The notes below the pieces were generated by a model, which saw only the letters and a list, made by a program, of their open reading frames with translations, had not been told where the DNA came from and made no database searches. The position numbers and the translations under genes are program-made. A stretch of DNA of 52,780 nt from a bacterium (GTDB lineage Bacteria; Hinthialibacterota; Hinthialibacteria; Hinthialibacterales; Hinthialibacteraceae): contig WGLV01000036.1 of NCBI GenBank assembly GCA_016125385.1, forward strand, positions 1-52,780, read 5' to 3'. Shown one piece after another: positions 42,032-50,973 of this stretch (position 1 is its first letter; every line of letters begins with the position of its first letter).

Positions 42032-44464
42032 CTATCGGGGTTCCGTCCTGACGACTCGATAGCGATGTGAACCACCGTCCAGTTCCACGCGAAACGCGGC
42101 GCCGAAGAGGCCGTCATCACAAACATAGCGCTGCTGGCCCTCGCCGTCGATGTCGGAGCCGCTTGTCTTCGACGAGAACACGCATGGCGACCATCCATTC
42201 TCCGTTTCGCGTTCCAGGTCCCATCCCGTGTAGGAGTCCAGTCCTTCCACCAGAACCGCGATGGTCGATCGCCCCCCGCCGATCGTGAATTCCGTGACCT
42301 CGCCTGCGACATGGATTCGCGGTGGAAAATTCGCAAGCGCCTCTCCACCGCGCACGTTGGATAACCGGACCGGATTTAATCCGTAACGATCGCGTTCACG
42401 CAATGCGGCTGTGTAGTCGTCGCCCGCCTTGCCGTAGGGCATGATGAACAGATCGATTTCAAAGGCGTCGCCTTTTTTTAGCCCTTTCGCATTACTTTGC
42501 GGCGTCAGAATCAGGTTGCTGTTTTCATCCTTTCGCCCCTGGCATGACAGCGCGAGCCCCACCAATGGCTCGCCGCCAAGCGTTCCGCGCCAGCCCTCCA
42601 CGATGAAGGCGTTGTTCCCCTTGGGCGAGTTCCACAGCGCCGCCATCGGCGCCTCGTTCGCAAGAGCGGCGCTGTCCAGCGTCCATAAATCATCAAACTG
42701 AATGCCGCGCGTGACAAGTTCGCCTTGCGAATTCAGATATGAGGCTTTCTGGTAACGCAACTGTTGCGTCTTCGTGTCAATCTGCATGATCCGGAAATCG
42801 CGCCCCCAGTTCGCGATGGGTACGTTGTCGAGTGCGGTGACGCGCAGGCGGATAAAGTTGCGCAGTTCGTCGAGTTGAGGATACTCGAACGTCTCGAGTT
42901 CGGTTCGCACCCGTCCGTCGCTGGATAGAAAATGAAACGTGATGTGCGACCAGACCGGGCCGGTTGAGTGATAGTCCGTCCCCATGTATTCGATCGCCTG
43001 CCGCGCTCCGGGCCGGTCCGTCGCCTGGTATTCCATGAAGATATGCCCGCCGACGTTGTCGTGTTGAGGCTGGCTTTCCCACATGGTTCCGCTCATTCCA
43101 CGCAGATCGGCGATGCTGATGCCGGTGTAAAACTTGAACGGGACGTAACAGGTGGTTTCGGTCACCCCGGTCGACATGTGAAAGTAATCCATCCACGCGC
43201 CCAGCGATGAAAACTGCTTGAGGGGATGATCGCCCCAGTTCTGGTAGAGTTGCAGGCTGGTCAGCTCGCGCGTCTCGCCCGCTTTCAGATGGATCGGGAT
43301 GAAGGTCTCGCTGAACGGAGTGTCCTGTGGATTATAAAATTTCTCTTCTTTCTCACCGGCGAAGTTCTTGCTGATCTGGTTTACGATGGGCAGCAGGCGG
43401 TTTTCAGCGTCCAGCGTTACGCCGCATTCCACCTGACCCAGCGCGCCGTCGCCCACTTCGTGGCGCAGATATATCTTGCGATCGAAGTTGCTGTTTCGAA
43501 TCGCGATCCGCGCGCGCCGGTAATCGTTTTGATTTTCATAATAGTGATAGTTGAAGCCGCCGGGATTATAGGTGGAGACCACGTAATCGCCGCGCCGCGC
43601 GTCGTACTTGAATGCAAGCCCCTCTTTCAGGACGAGGCTTTCCGGCGGCAACGGTTCGGTCTGAGCGCGCAATGCGTTCCAGTCGCCATTGACGATCGAG
43701 ACAAAACCCGTGTTGAGTTCGACTGGTTCGCCGGGCTCTAGAGTCAGGGCTGGACCTGTGTTCATCAGGATATTGAAACGCCCGTCATCCGATTGAAACG
43801 CGATGGGATTCACGCATTCAAACCACCCCAGAGCGTTTTCACGATCGCGCCCCGTTATCCTGGTCGGTTTCTCCGTGGCGCCGCCCTGTGATTCATAAGC
43901 CGAGACGCCATCCGCGCGATCGAATACGAGTTGGGCGTGCTGAATTTCCATCGTCTCTGTGGCGTGCAGCCGCAGCCCGAGACGGCACGATTCGGGGTAG
44001 CAATAAAATACCACTTCTCCGCGAATCGGCGCCGGCTGGCCGTTCTCATTCTCGAACAGCAGATCGAGCCAGTGGACTTCATCGTAATACGGTCCGCGCC
44101 GGTACAGATTGATTCGTGACGGTTTCGTGGCGCGCAGCGAACTCCATCTCGAGCCGTTACGGTCTTCCAACTCGAAGTATCCATCTCTCAGAAGAATTTC
44201 GCCGTTTTGCTGAACAGACTGAATCGCGCCCATCCCGGCCCCGAGCCCGAGTTCGATGAGGTAGCGTTCCGCATCGATAATGAATGCGTCTCTCGCCGCC
44301 GAGACGTATCTCGCCTCCAGCCTGGGACGCGAAGGTTCACGCTGCGTTTCAAAATCGCTACGCCATGCGTTCGCGATTTGGTCGAGGCTCCACGTGGCCT
44401 GAATGCTTCCAGCTATGAGCAGGATAAAACAAAGTGCGTGCAACCGGCGGAATAGAATCCTCAT
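42032..44464 (-). CDS. Large secreted protein of unknown function
   Basis: An 810-residue protein with a signal peptide (ILFRRLHALCFILLIAGSIQ). I recognise no family. It is aromatic- and strand-rich, suggesting several beta-sandwich domains. Notable segments are ENQNDYRRARIAIRNSNFDR, QHDNVGGHIFMEYQATDRPG, NLILTPQSNAKGLKKGDAFE and, at the C-terminus, a region with GLDSYTGWDLERE near a small beta domain. No catalytic signature is obvious. GAAGGAAAC sets the start at ATG 44464. Position directly upstream of GH32 and divergent from GH2 makes a carbohydrate-active or carbohydrate-binding role plausible, but that is context only. Confidence 0.6.
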   Translation of the reverse strand: MRILFRRLHALCFILLIAGSIQATWSLDQIANAWRSDFETQREPSRPRLEARYVSAARDAFIIDAERYLIELGLGAGMGAIQSVQQNGEILLRDGYFELEDRNGSRWSSLRATKPSRINLYRRGPYYDEVHWLDLLFENENGQPAPIRGEVVFYCYPESCRLGLRLHATETMEIQHAQLVFDRADGVSAYESQGGATEKPTRITGRDRENALGWFECVNPIAFQSDDGRFNILMNTGPALTLEPGEPVELNTGFVSIVNGDWNALRAQTEPLPPESLVLKEGLAFKYDARRGDYVVSTYNPGGFNYHYYENQNDYRRARIAIRNSNFDRKIYLRHEVGDGALGQVECGVTLDAENRLLPIVNQISKNFAGEKEEKFYNPQDTPFSETFIPIHLKAGETRELTSLQLYQNWGDHPLKQFSSLGAWMDYFHMSTGVTETTCYVPFKFYTGISIADLRGMSGTMWESQPQHDNVGGHIFMEYQATDRPGARQAIEYMGTDYHSTGPVWSHITFHFLSSDGRVRTELETFEYPQLDELRNFIRLRVTALDNVPIANWGRDFRIMQIDTKTQQLRYQKASYLNSQGELVTRGIQFDDLWTLDSAALANEAPMAALWNSPKGNNAFIVEGWRGTLGGEPLVGLALSCQGRKDENSNLILTPQSNAKGLKKGDAFEIDLFIMPYGKAGDDYTAALRERDRYGLNPVRLSNVRGGEALANFPPRIHVAGEVTEFTIGGGRSTIAVLVEGLDSYTGWDLERETENGWSPCVFSSKTSGSDIDGEGQQRYVCDDGLFGAAFRVELDGGSHRYRVVRTEPR

Positions 44465-44606
44465 GTTTCCTTCTCCGTGCGGATCATTTCGTGATGGTGG
44501 TTTCGTGCGATTAAAACTCTGGCTTTCCGTCAAAAAATGAGAGACGATATGGCGAAGTCGATCGATCGGTTCGCATCATGACCACGGCATTCTGGAGACC
44601 GCGATA

Positions 44607-46682
44607 ATGAAAAGACTCTCGATTTCTTCCGCGCTGTTTTTCTTTCTGATTCTCTCAATTCTCACCGTTGGATTCTATCCCGCGGAGGTTCATGCGGGGT
44701 CAGTCTTTCCGCTGGATGGCGCATGGCGTTTCTCCACCGACGCCGAGGACGCTGGCGTTGAGCAGGGGTGGTTTCAACGCTCGTTTGACGTAAGTGAGTG
44801 GCGATCCGTCTCCGTTCCTCATACCTGGCAGGTGGAGCCCGGGCTCGAATCGTATTACGGAATCGCGTGGTACGTGGGTGATATCCCCCCGCTTCAACCG
44901 GATGACCCGGTCGTGTTGCTTGAATTCGACGCGGTTTATCGCGATTCGAGCGTCTGGGTGAATGGTGAAAAAGCGGGCGAGCACAATGGCAGTGGCTGGA
45001 CGCCCTTCCGGTTCGATGTCTCCCCATATTGGAAGCCGGGCGAGGTCAATCGCGTGGCGGTGCGCGTCGATAATCGTTTTTCCGCGAACGCGCTTCCGTA
45101 TGAACGGTCTTCCGACTGGGCGGCTGACGGCGGTTTGATCCGTTCCGTCCGCCTGCGATTCATGCCGCCGGTTTATATTGACGCTCTTTTTGTGAGCGCT
45201 GATCCCTCGGATGATTTCTCCTCGGCCGAAGTCAAACTCCATGTCCGCTTGGCGGGCGAACTCTCTCATTCGCTACAGCTCCATGCCGCCGCCGTCAGCC
45301 CTGACAGAATCCGGGTCGCTGAGGGCATACTCGCCCCAGACCCTTCGGAGCCCGGGCGGGCCGGCGCCACTTTAACAATCTCACGGCCCGATTTGTGGCA
45401 CTTCGATCATCCCGCTCTTTATGAATTGCAGGTTCAGCTGATGGAAAACGGCGTTACGATTCATTCCGCTGAAACCAGGTTCGGCGTACGCTCGATCGAA
45501 TGCCGGGAGGGATTCTATTATCTCAATGGCGAACCCATGCGGCTGATGGGCGTCGAATGGATGCCGGGCAGCGACCCGCGTTACGGCATGGCCGAATCGC
45601 CGGACGCCATGCGCGAGGTGATGCGCGGCATGAAGCGCCTTAATTGCGTTATCACCCGCTTTCACTGGCAGCAGGATGATTCCGTGTTCGATTTTATGGA
45701 TCGTGAGGGCATGCTCACTCAGGAGGAAGTTCCCGCCTGGGGTGGAAAAACGATGCAGGGCGATCTGGATGAAATTCAGGCGCTTCACACCCGCGAGATG
45801 ATCGAGCCTCACTATAACCATCCATCCATTTACGCCTGGGGCCTGTGCAACGAAATTCAGGGCCAGCGTGATGAAGCGTGGCGTTTCGTTCAGCGCGGCG
45901 CACAACTCGCCCGTGAGCTGGACCCCACGCGCCTGTTGACATGGGCGTCGAATTCGCTCCAGTCCACGCCTGAAAAAGACGCTTCGCGATTCAGCGATTT
46001 CATCGAATGGAACGAGTATTACGAATCGTGGTACGGTGGAACCGTGGCGGACGCTTCCGCCGCGCTGAGCCGCATCGCCGCCGCGTTTCCGGGAAAGTCG
46101 ATTGTCGTCTCTGAATACGGCGTCTGCGAATGCTCGGATAAAAATCCGACCGGCGATGACGTCCGCATTCGAGTTCTCAAGACGCACACTGACGCCTACC
46201 GCGGTAATCCGTCCGTCGCGGGAGCGATCTTTTTCGATTACAACGATTACCGGACTCATGTAGGTGACAAGGGACAAGGCGCCTTTCAGCAGCGCGTTCA
46301 CGGCGTGGTTGATTTGCTCGGCAAGCCCAAGCCATCGTGGGAGGCGTTGCGCCGCGAGGCTTCGCCCATCCGTTCGCTGACGGTCGCCGCGCCGCGAGCC
46401 GATGGGGATGTGACCCGCGCTGCGATAGAGATCGAAACCCGTTCACTTGAAAACGATTTTCCCGCCTATACCCTGCGTGGCTATGAATTGATCTGGATCG
46501 CGTATGACAAGCGCGGGCTGCCGATGGGGAGTGGAAAAATCACCCTGCCCGATCTCGCCCCCGGATCGTTATTTGAACATCTGGGCGAATGGCCTTCGTT
46601 CGATGGGCTCGATCGGGTTACGGCTGAAGTCTTCCGCCCCACCGGATACTCCGTCCTTGACGCGCAGTGGGATTCGGATTGA
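44607..46682 (+). CDS. Secreted GH2 glycoside hydrolase
   Basis: A 691-residue enzyme with a signal peptide (ALFFFLILSILTVGFYPAEV). GH2 domains in order: N-terminal sugar-binding domain (FQRSFDVSEWRSVSVPHTWQ, GIAWYVGD), the immunoglobulin-like domain (about 195-300), and the TIM barrel with acid/base Glu416 in WGLCNEIQG and nucleophile Glu503 in VVSEYGVCE. It has a short C-terminal domain. GH2 includes beta-galactosidases, beta-glucuronidases and beta-mannosidases; the specificity is not resolved. GGAG lies 12 bases before the ATG. It diverges from the unknown protein across a 142-base gap and ends at a strong bidirectional terminator. Confidence 0.94.
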   Translation: MKRLSISSALFFFLILSILTVGFYPAEVHAGSVFPLDGAWRFSTDAEDAGVEQGWFQRSFDVSEWRSVSVPHTWQVEPGLESYYGIAWYVGDIPPLQPDDPVVLLEFDAVYRDSSVWVNGEKAGEHNGSGWTPFRFDVSPYWKPGEVNRVAVRVDNRFSANALPYERSSDWAADGGLIRSVRLRFMPPVYIDALFVSADPSDDFSSAEVKLHVRLAGELSHSLQLHAAAVSPDRIRVAEGILAPDPSEPGRAGATLTISRPDLWHFDHPALYELQVQLMENGVTIHSAETRFGVRSIECREGFYYLNGEPMRLMGVEWMPGSDPRYGMAESPDAMREVMRGMKRLNCVITRFHWQQDDSVFDFMDREGMLTQEEVPAWGGKTMQGDLDEIQALHTREMIEPHYNHPSIYAWGLCNEIQGQRDEAWRFVQRGAQLARELDPTRLLTWASNSLQSTPEKDASRFSDFIEWNEYYESWYGGTVADASAALSRIAAAFPGKSIVVSEYGVCECSDKNPTGDDVRIRVLKTHTDAYRGNPSVAGAIFFDYNDYRTHVGDKGQGAFQQRVHGVVDLLGKPKPSWEALRREASPIRSLTVAAPRADGDVTRAAIEIETRSLENDFPAYTLRGYELIWIAYDKRGLPMGSGKITLPDLAPGSLFEHLGEWPSFDGLDRVTAEVFRPTGYSVLDAQWDSD

Positions 46683-46718
46683 CGGGATCGGATTGGAACC
46701 GATACGCATAATAAGCAA

Positions 46719-46751
46719 AGAGCCATTCGGGACGCGCCCGAATGGCTCTTG
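46719..46751. terminator. Bidirectional terminator between convergent genes
   Basis: A perfect 14-bp stem (AAGAGCCATTCGGG, 46719-46732, with CCCGAATGGCTCTT, 46738-46751) has a 5-base loop ACGCG. On the minus strand it is followed by TTTGCTTATT, so it best closes the minus-strand LysM/PilZ unit; on the plus strand it follows the GH2 stop by 36 bases but lacks a long T-run. Confidence 0.85.
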
Positions 46752-46775
46752 TCTCACGTATCCAAGTACCGCCGG

Positions 46776-47144
46776 TCAGGTTTCGAATTGCAGGATGATG
46801 TCTTCCATGCCTTTGAACACGACCGCGACCTTGTGCCCGTTTTCGTAAGGTTCGATCCGGCATACCGCGCCGTGATAGATGGGCGGCTGTTCTTCCGGAT
46901 TGTCGTGCAGCGTGTTTTTCAGATCGAGGTCCATGAACAGCGACAACCGCATCTTCTGGCCGATCTCATAAGGCTTCTCTGAAAAAAACGCCAGACCGCC
47001 GATTAAGACCGGTCCGATGTCGAGCGTGATGGCCTCTTTCCACTCGCCCTGCGTCAGGCTTTCTCCTTCGTCCAGGCTGTAGATGAAGGGAATCCGAATC
47101 TCTTCCCGTTCAAAAACGCGGCGTTCTTTGCCTTCAGCGCACAT
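46776..47144 (-). CDS. PilZ-like domain protein with degenerate c-di-GMP motif
   Basis: A 122-residue cytoplasmic protein. ERRVFEREEIRIPFIYSL contains the RxxxR arm of PilZ domains, and GLAFFSEKPYEIGQKMRLSL with GHKVAVVFKGM are its barrel strands. The second binding motif, normally D/N-x-S-x-x-G, reads DIGPVLIGGLA, with Gly in place of Ser and extra residues, so c-di-GMP binding is doubtful. AAGGATG precedes the start. It lies 70 bases downstream of the LytM lipoprotein gene on the same strand and is probably co-transcribed, ending at the shared terminator. Confidence 0.78.
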   Translation of the reverse strand: MCAEGKERRVFEREEIRIPFIYSLDEGESLTQGEWKEAITLDIGPVLIGGLAFFSEKPYEIGQKMRLSLFMDLDLKNTLHDNPEEQPPIYHGAVCRIEPYENGHKVAVVFKGMEDIILQFET

Positions 47145-47214
47145 GGTTTCATCCTTTTCAACGATGATTGGGCGGTGATCCAGCGATCGCTGGAATTATC
47201 TTCCTGTCATCCCG

Positions 47215-48327
47215 TTATTTCAACGAGGGCAGCGCTTTTTGCGGATCGAGAGCCTTGGTGCTTTCACGGATCTCAAAGTGCAAAACGCCTTCCGAATTCG
47301 CTGGCGGCGCGCCGGTTTTACCGACCTTGGCGATGGCGTCGCCGCGCTTGACCAGCTGACCCACCGTAACCAGGTTCTCCTGATTGTGGGCGTAGATCGT
47401 GCGCAGGTCTTCATTGTTGCGCTTGCCGTGATAGAGAATGATGAAGTTGCCGAAACTTCCGCCCAGGTCGTCATCCACGCCGCCCACCAGTTGAACCTTG
47501 CCGTCAGCTGCCGCGTAGATCGTCGTCCCCTCCGGCGCGGAGAGGTCGATTCCCGCGTTCATCGTGTCGGCCGCAGTGCTGTAAGGCCGCAACACGCGGA
47601 AGTTATCTTTCAGCGGCCACTGAAAGCGCGCGTCGCCGATTTCGGTGACTTCGCGGGGGAACGTTTTTTCCGGCCCCTTGGGAGTGGGTTCTTTGTTCGC
47701 TGTCTCTTCGGGCTTTTTCTCGGTCGGGGTCGGCGTCGGTTTGGGCACGACTTTCTGCACGATGCGCGGATCGTCTTTCGCCTCTTTCACCGGCGCTTCG
47801 GCGATAATCGTTGACTGCGCCACCTCGACGTCTTTCACTTCTTTGGCGCGGGGAATCCACAATACCTGGCCCGCGCGTAACTGGCGCGCGTCGGGCAGGT
47901 TGTTTACCCGTTGCAGCTCCTGCACGGTCACATCGTATTCTTCGTAGGCTTTCGCGATGCCGATCAGCGTTTCACCCTGACCCACCTGATGCCACAAGCC
48001 GTCGGGCGCCGCCGGTTGATAGACGGTTTGAGCGGGGTTGGTGTCGACCGCGCGGTATTCCGTCGCGCCGGGGATGAACAGCCGCGTTCCTTCGCTGACG
48101 GGCGAATTCATATCGATGCCATTGACCCGCGCCAGCAGCTCGGGCGACACCTCGTACGTTTTCGCGATGAGATAAATGGTTTCATTGGGGCCGGCCTTGT
48201 GCATCACGCCGTCCATAATGACGACGTCGTTGGTCGTCCCGCCTCCTCCCGGCGAAGCGCATCCCGCGCACCAGAGCGCGGCGGCGGCCGCCAGAAACAG
48301 TATCGCCTTCAACCCGAATCGATTCAT
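47215..48327 (-). CDS. NlpD-like lipoprotein: two LysM domains and a degenerate LytM (M23) domain
   Basis: A 370-residue predicted lipoprotein: signal peptide with lipobox-like CAGC (Cys23), LysM domains at about 43-88 and 113-160, a Pro/Lys/Glu-rich linker 165-225, and an M23/LytM domain 235-370. In LytM the first zinc ligand of HxGxD is Asn (MNAGIDLSAPEG, Asn257), as in E. coli NlpD, so it is probably not a peptidase but an activator of cell-wall amidases at the division site. TIYAHN and LHFEIR keep other ligands. GGAGAG lies 7 bases before ATG 48327; an ATG at 48342 is an alternative. Probably an operon with the PilZ gene. Confidence 0.88.
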   Translation of the reverse strand: MNRFGLKAILFLAAAAALWCAGCASPGGGGTTNDVVIMDGVMHKAGPNETIYLIAKTYEVSPELLARVNGIDMNSPVSEGTRLFIPGATEYRAVDTNPAQTVYQPAAPDGLWHQVGQGETLIGIAKAYEEYDVTVQELQRVNNLPDARQLRAGQVLWIPRAKEVKDVEVAQSTIIAEAPVKEAKDDPRIVQKVVPKPTPTPTEKKPEETANKEPTPKGPEKTFPREVTEIGDARFQWPLKDNFRVLRPYSTAADTMNAGIDLSAPEGTTIYAAADGKVQLVGGVDDDLGGSFGNFIILYHGKRNNEDLRTIYAHNQENLVTVGQLVKRGDAIAKVGKTGAPPANSEGVLHFEIRESTKALDPQKALPSLK

Positions 48328-48639
48328 AAGATAACTCTCCATCTCGCTCCGTCGGCGTTCATGCCGCCGGGCTATTGTCCATCGCCGAGTTTCGGCGGGG
48401 TGGATTGGTTGTCAGTGTAGCGCATTCGCGCCGGCGCGGAGCCGCAAAGTTACACTGGCGCCCGCAACGCCGTCTCAGGGTGTAACGGTTGAGCGCCCCG
48501 GGTGGATACATTCTCCGCGCCGCCAGCCTTAACCCGCCTATTATTCAATGCTTTTGGTTTCCTCTCAACCCGGCGCACCGGATTTCCCGAAGCGGTGGCC
48601 GTGAAATCGCTCTGGCTTCGCCGGACGGTGAGGTGAGGG
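48328..48639. other. 312-base noncoding gap upstream of the LytM gene
   Basis: No gene is supported here. It separates the NlpD-like gene (start 48327) from the end of the GlmU-like gene (48640); both are on the minus strand. It includes an inverted repeat CAGTGTA (48413-48419) / TACACTG (48451-48457) with a GC-rich spacer, which may be a protein-binding site or a long hairpin. No clear terminator for the GlmU-like gene is visible. Confidence 0.6.
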
Positions 48640-49893
48640 TCAGCAGGTCCCGCTGGTCAGAAACGCGCCGCGCTCATCGCGTGTGGCTTCAAAAACCTGC
48701 TGATAAATCGCTTCCAGCGCGGGCGTCATGGTCTGATTCCGCCGCGCCATCATGCGCTGAGCGGTCTCGATGGCTTTGTCAAAGCGGTATTCCATCCAGC
48801 CTTTTTCTCCGCCCCAGGCGAATCCAGGGATCTCGCGCGGCGGATACCCCAGCCCGAACAGGTTACAGAACGGGCCGATCATCGATCCGGTGTTGATCAT
48901 CGCCTGGATTCCGGTTTTGACGTGGTCGCCCACCGCCGCGCCGAAAAACTGTTTGCCGGTAGAGATTTTCTCGCCGTCGACGGTGCATGACACCACGCCG
49001 TAATCGTTGCGCAGGTCGCTGTTGTTGGTGTCGGCCGCCAGGTTGACCCATTGGCCGATGTAGGCGTGCCCCAGAAAGCCGGTATGTTGTTTGTTGGAGT
49101 AGGATTGCAGAATGCTGTTTTCGATCTCGCCGCCCAGTTTACAGTATTCGCCGCAACTGGTTCCTTCATAGATGTGCGTCGACGCCTTCAACAGGCAGTT
49201 TGGGCCGATCGAACAGGGGCCCTGCAACAGGCAGTGAGGCAGAATCTTTGTTCCCAGTCCGATCGAGATCGGCCCCTTTCGCGCGTCCAGCACCACGAAG
49301 GGGTCGATGACCGCTCCCGTCCCGATGGTGACATCGTGCTCGCCAAGAAACTGAACGGTGGGATGAACCGCCTCGCTGCGCACGCCCGCGTGTTTGACCG
49401 CACTCAGGTCGCTGACGATTTCTTCGGGATTGGCGTAAACCAGATCCCAGGGGTAGTTCACCATCCGCGCCGCCAAAGGCTCCTGCGGCATAGGCGGGAG
49501 CGCATCCAGCTCGATGGGCCGGTCCCACGCGATTTCTTTTCCCCGCCCGGCTTTGCAGCGCGCCGCGGCGAGCCGCCCCTGACAGACGAAGGCGGTTTCG
49601 CGGCTGTCCGCCAGAATGGCCGCCGCCAGCTCTTTCGTCCATAACACGCGCCCGTTGAGCAGAATAAAATCGTGCGGCGGCGGGGTGTTAACGCAGGCTT
49701 CTCCTTTTTCTTCCTTCTGGCGCGCGGCCAGCGTCTCACGCGCGTGAAAATAAATCTCCGACGGGCCGAAGGCGCGGGCGGCTTTTTCCCACAGCAGCCG
49801 GATTCCACAGCGCAAGTCGTACGCCGGGCGCGTCCAGGTCATCGGTTTCAGCGAACGCCAGCCCTCGTCTTCAAATAACAGGATGCAAGGCAT
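48640..49893 (-). CDS. GlmU-family sugar nucleotidyltransferase/acetyltransferase-like protein
   Basis: A 417-residue protein starting MPCILLFEDEGWRSLKPMTW, the opening of the alternative bacterial GlmU-like family that lacks classic E. coli GlmU order, followed by a short nucleotidyl-like domain and a long left-handed beta-helix (hexapeptide repeats GTGAVIDPFVVLDARKGPIS, IGPNCLLKASTHIYEG, VGDHVKTGIQAMINTGSMIG). Predicted activity: UDP-GlcNAc synthesis or a related acyl/nucleotidyl transfer. The C-terminal helix ends in the LTSGTC residues. GAGGG precedes the start. It lies 33 bases downstream of nagB on the same strand, a natural amino-sugar operon. Confidence 0.83.
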   Translation of the reverse strand: MPCILLFEDEGWRSLKPMTWTRPAYDLRCGIRLLWEKAARAFGPSEIYFHARETLAARQKEEKGEACVNTPPPHDFILLNGRVLWTKELAAAILADSRETAFVCQGRLAAARCKAGRGKEIAWDRPIELDALPPMPQEPLAARMVNYPWDLVYANPEEIVSDLSAVKHAGVRSEAVHPTVQFLGEHDVTIGTGAVIDPFVVLDARKGPISIGLGTKILPHCLLQGPCSIGPNCLLKASTHIYEGTSCGEYCKLGGEIENSILQSYSNKQHTGFLGHAYIGQWVNLAADTNNSDLRNDYGVVSCTVDGEKISTGKQFFGAAVGDHVKTGIQAMINTGSMIGPFCNLFGLGYPPREIPGFAWGGEKGWMEYRFDKAIETAQRMMARRNQTMTPALEAIYQQVFEATRDERGAFLTSGTC

Positions 49894-49926
49894 GAAGGTG
49901 GTCCCTCGATTCAGGTGAAGCGCGTC

Positions 49927-50700
49927 TCAGAGTTTGGGCTTGTTTTCGAACACCCACTTGTAATAGTCGTAGCGTTCCAGCTTCGACGCCGCCGCTTCGT
50001 CGAGGTAGACCACCGTCTGCGCGTGCAGTTGCAGTACGGAGCCGGTGACCTGCGCCGTCACCGGGCCTTCGATGGCCTTGGCGATGATCTCGGCTTTGTT
50101 CTCTCCGCTGGCGATCAGGATGATCTGCTTCGCTTCCTGAATGGTACCGACGCCCATCGTGATGGCGTAGCGCGGCACGTCTTCCACGCTGCCGAAAAAG
50201 CGCGCGTTGTCTTCCACCGTCTCGCGTGTCAGCGTCTTGATGCGGGTACGCGAGCCCAGCGCCGAACCGGGTTCGTTGAAGGCGATGTGGCCGTCGCGGC
50301 CGATGCCGAGAATCTGTAGGTCGATGCCGCCCAGCCGCTTGATCTCTTCTTCATACCACTGGCAGAAGGCGTTCACGTCGGTCGCCGTCCCGCTCGGCAG
50401 GTAAATGCGCTCCGGCTGAACGTTGATATGGTTGAAGAAGTTTTCGTGCATGAAAGCGTAGTACGACTGCGGATGCGCGGGCGGAATCCCATAGTATTCG
50501 TCGAGGTTGAAGGTCGAGATTTTCGAAAAATCGAGCCCTTCTTCCTTGTGCATGCGGATCAGTTCCTGATAGAGCCCCAGCGGGGTGCTGCCCGTCGCCA
50601 GCCCCAGCACGCAGTTGGGTTTGTTGCGGATCAGGTTGGATACTTCTTTCGCGGCTTTTTTGCTGATCTGTTCGTATGAGTCGAGGATGACGACTTCCAT
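49927..50700 (-). CDS. nagB: Glucosamine-6-phosphate deaminase NagB
   Basis: A 257-residue enzyme converting glucosamine-6-phosphate to fructose-6-phosphate and ammonia. GLATGSTPLGLYQELIRMHK is the phosphate-binding site, TFNLDEYYGIPPAHPQSY the catalytic Asp region, and GIGRDGHIAFNEPGSALGS holds the Asp/His/Glu proton-relay residues. The length equals short NagB forms (about 240-266). GGAGA lies 9 bases before ATG 50700; the in-frame codons upstream to 50793 have no family match. It is the first gene of the amino-sugar pair with the GlmU-like gene. Confidence 0.96.
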   Translation of the reverse strand: MEVVILDSYEQISKKAAKEVSNLIRNKPNCVLGLATGSTPLGLYQELIRMHKEEGLDFSKISTFNLDEYYGIPPAHPQSYYAFMHENFFNHINVQPERIYLPSGTATDVNAFCQWYEEEIKRLGGIDLQILGIGRDGHIAFNEPGSALGSRTRIKTLTRETVEDNARFFGSVEDVPRYAITMGVGTIQEAKQIILIASGENKAEIIAKAIEGPVTAQVTGSVLQLHAQTVVYLDEAAASKLERYDYYKWVFENKPKL

Positions 50701-50973
50701 GATTCGGGTCTCCGCTCGAGCGCCGCGCCGGCGCCGATGATGGTGGTTCCGATAAATCGCGTACACTATGGCGCCGAAGCGCCGAAATGACAACCAACCC
50801 CCGCCGCTGAACGCCTGGAGAGATGATCCAGACTTCTGTCATCTGTGACGAATCGAGTTTGTACAACACCAACCCCGATTGAGTTTTGAAAGAAATTGAT
50901 TTAGTTTATAAACGTTACTTAATTCCATCATTGCGATCTCTATACCCGATCACCCTTTAGGGGAGGACCTATC
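50701..50973. promoter_or_regulatory. Divergent promoter region between nagB and aldehyde dehydrogenase
   Basis: The 273-base gap carries an AT-rich stretch at about 50880-50930. On the plus strand TTGAAA (50886-50891) and TATAAA (50907-50912) lie 15 bases apart; TAAACG two bases further gives a 17-base spacing. GTTTATAAAC (50904-50913) is a perfect palindrome that may be an operator. A strong GGGGAGGA ribosome binding site follows before the ATG at 50974. Confidence 0.4.
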
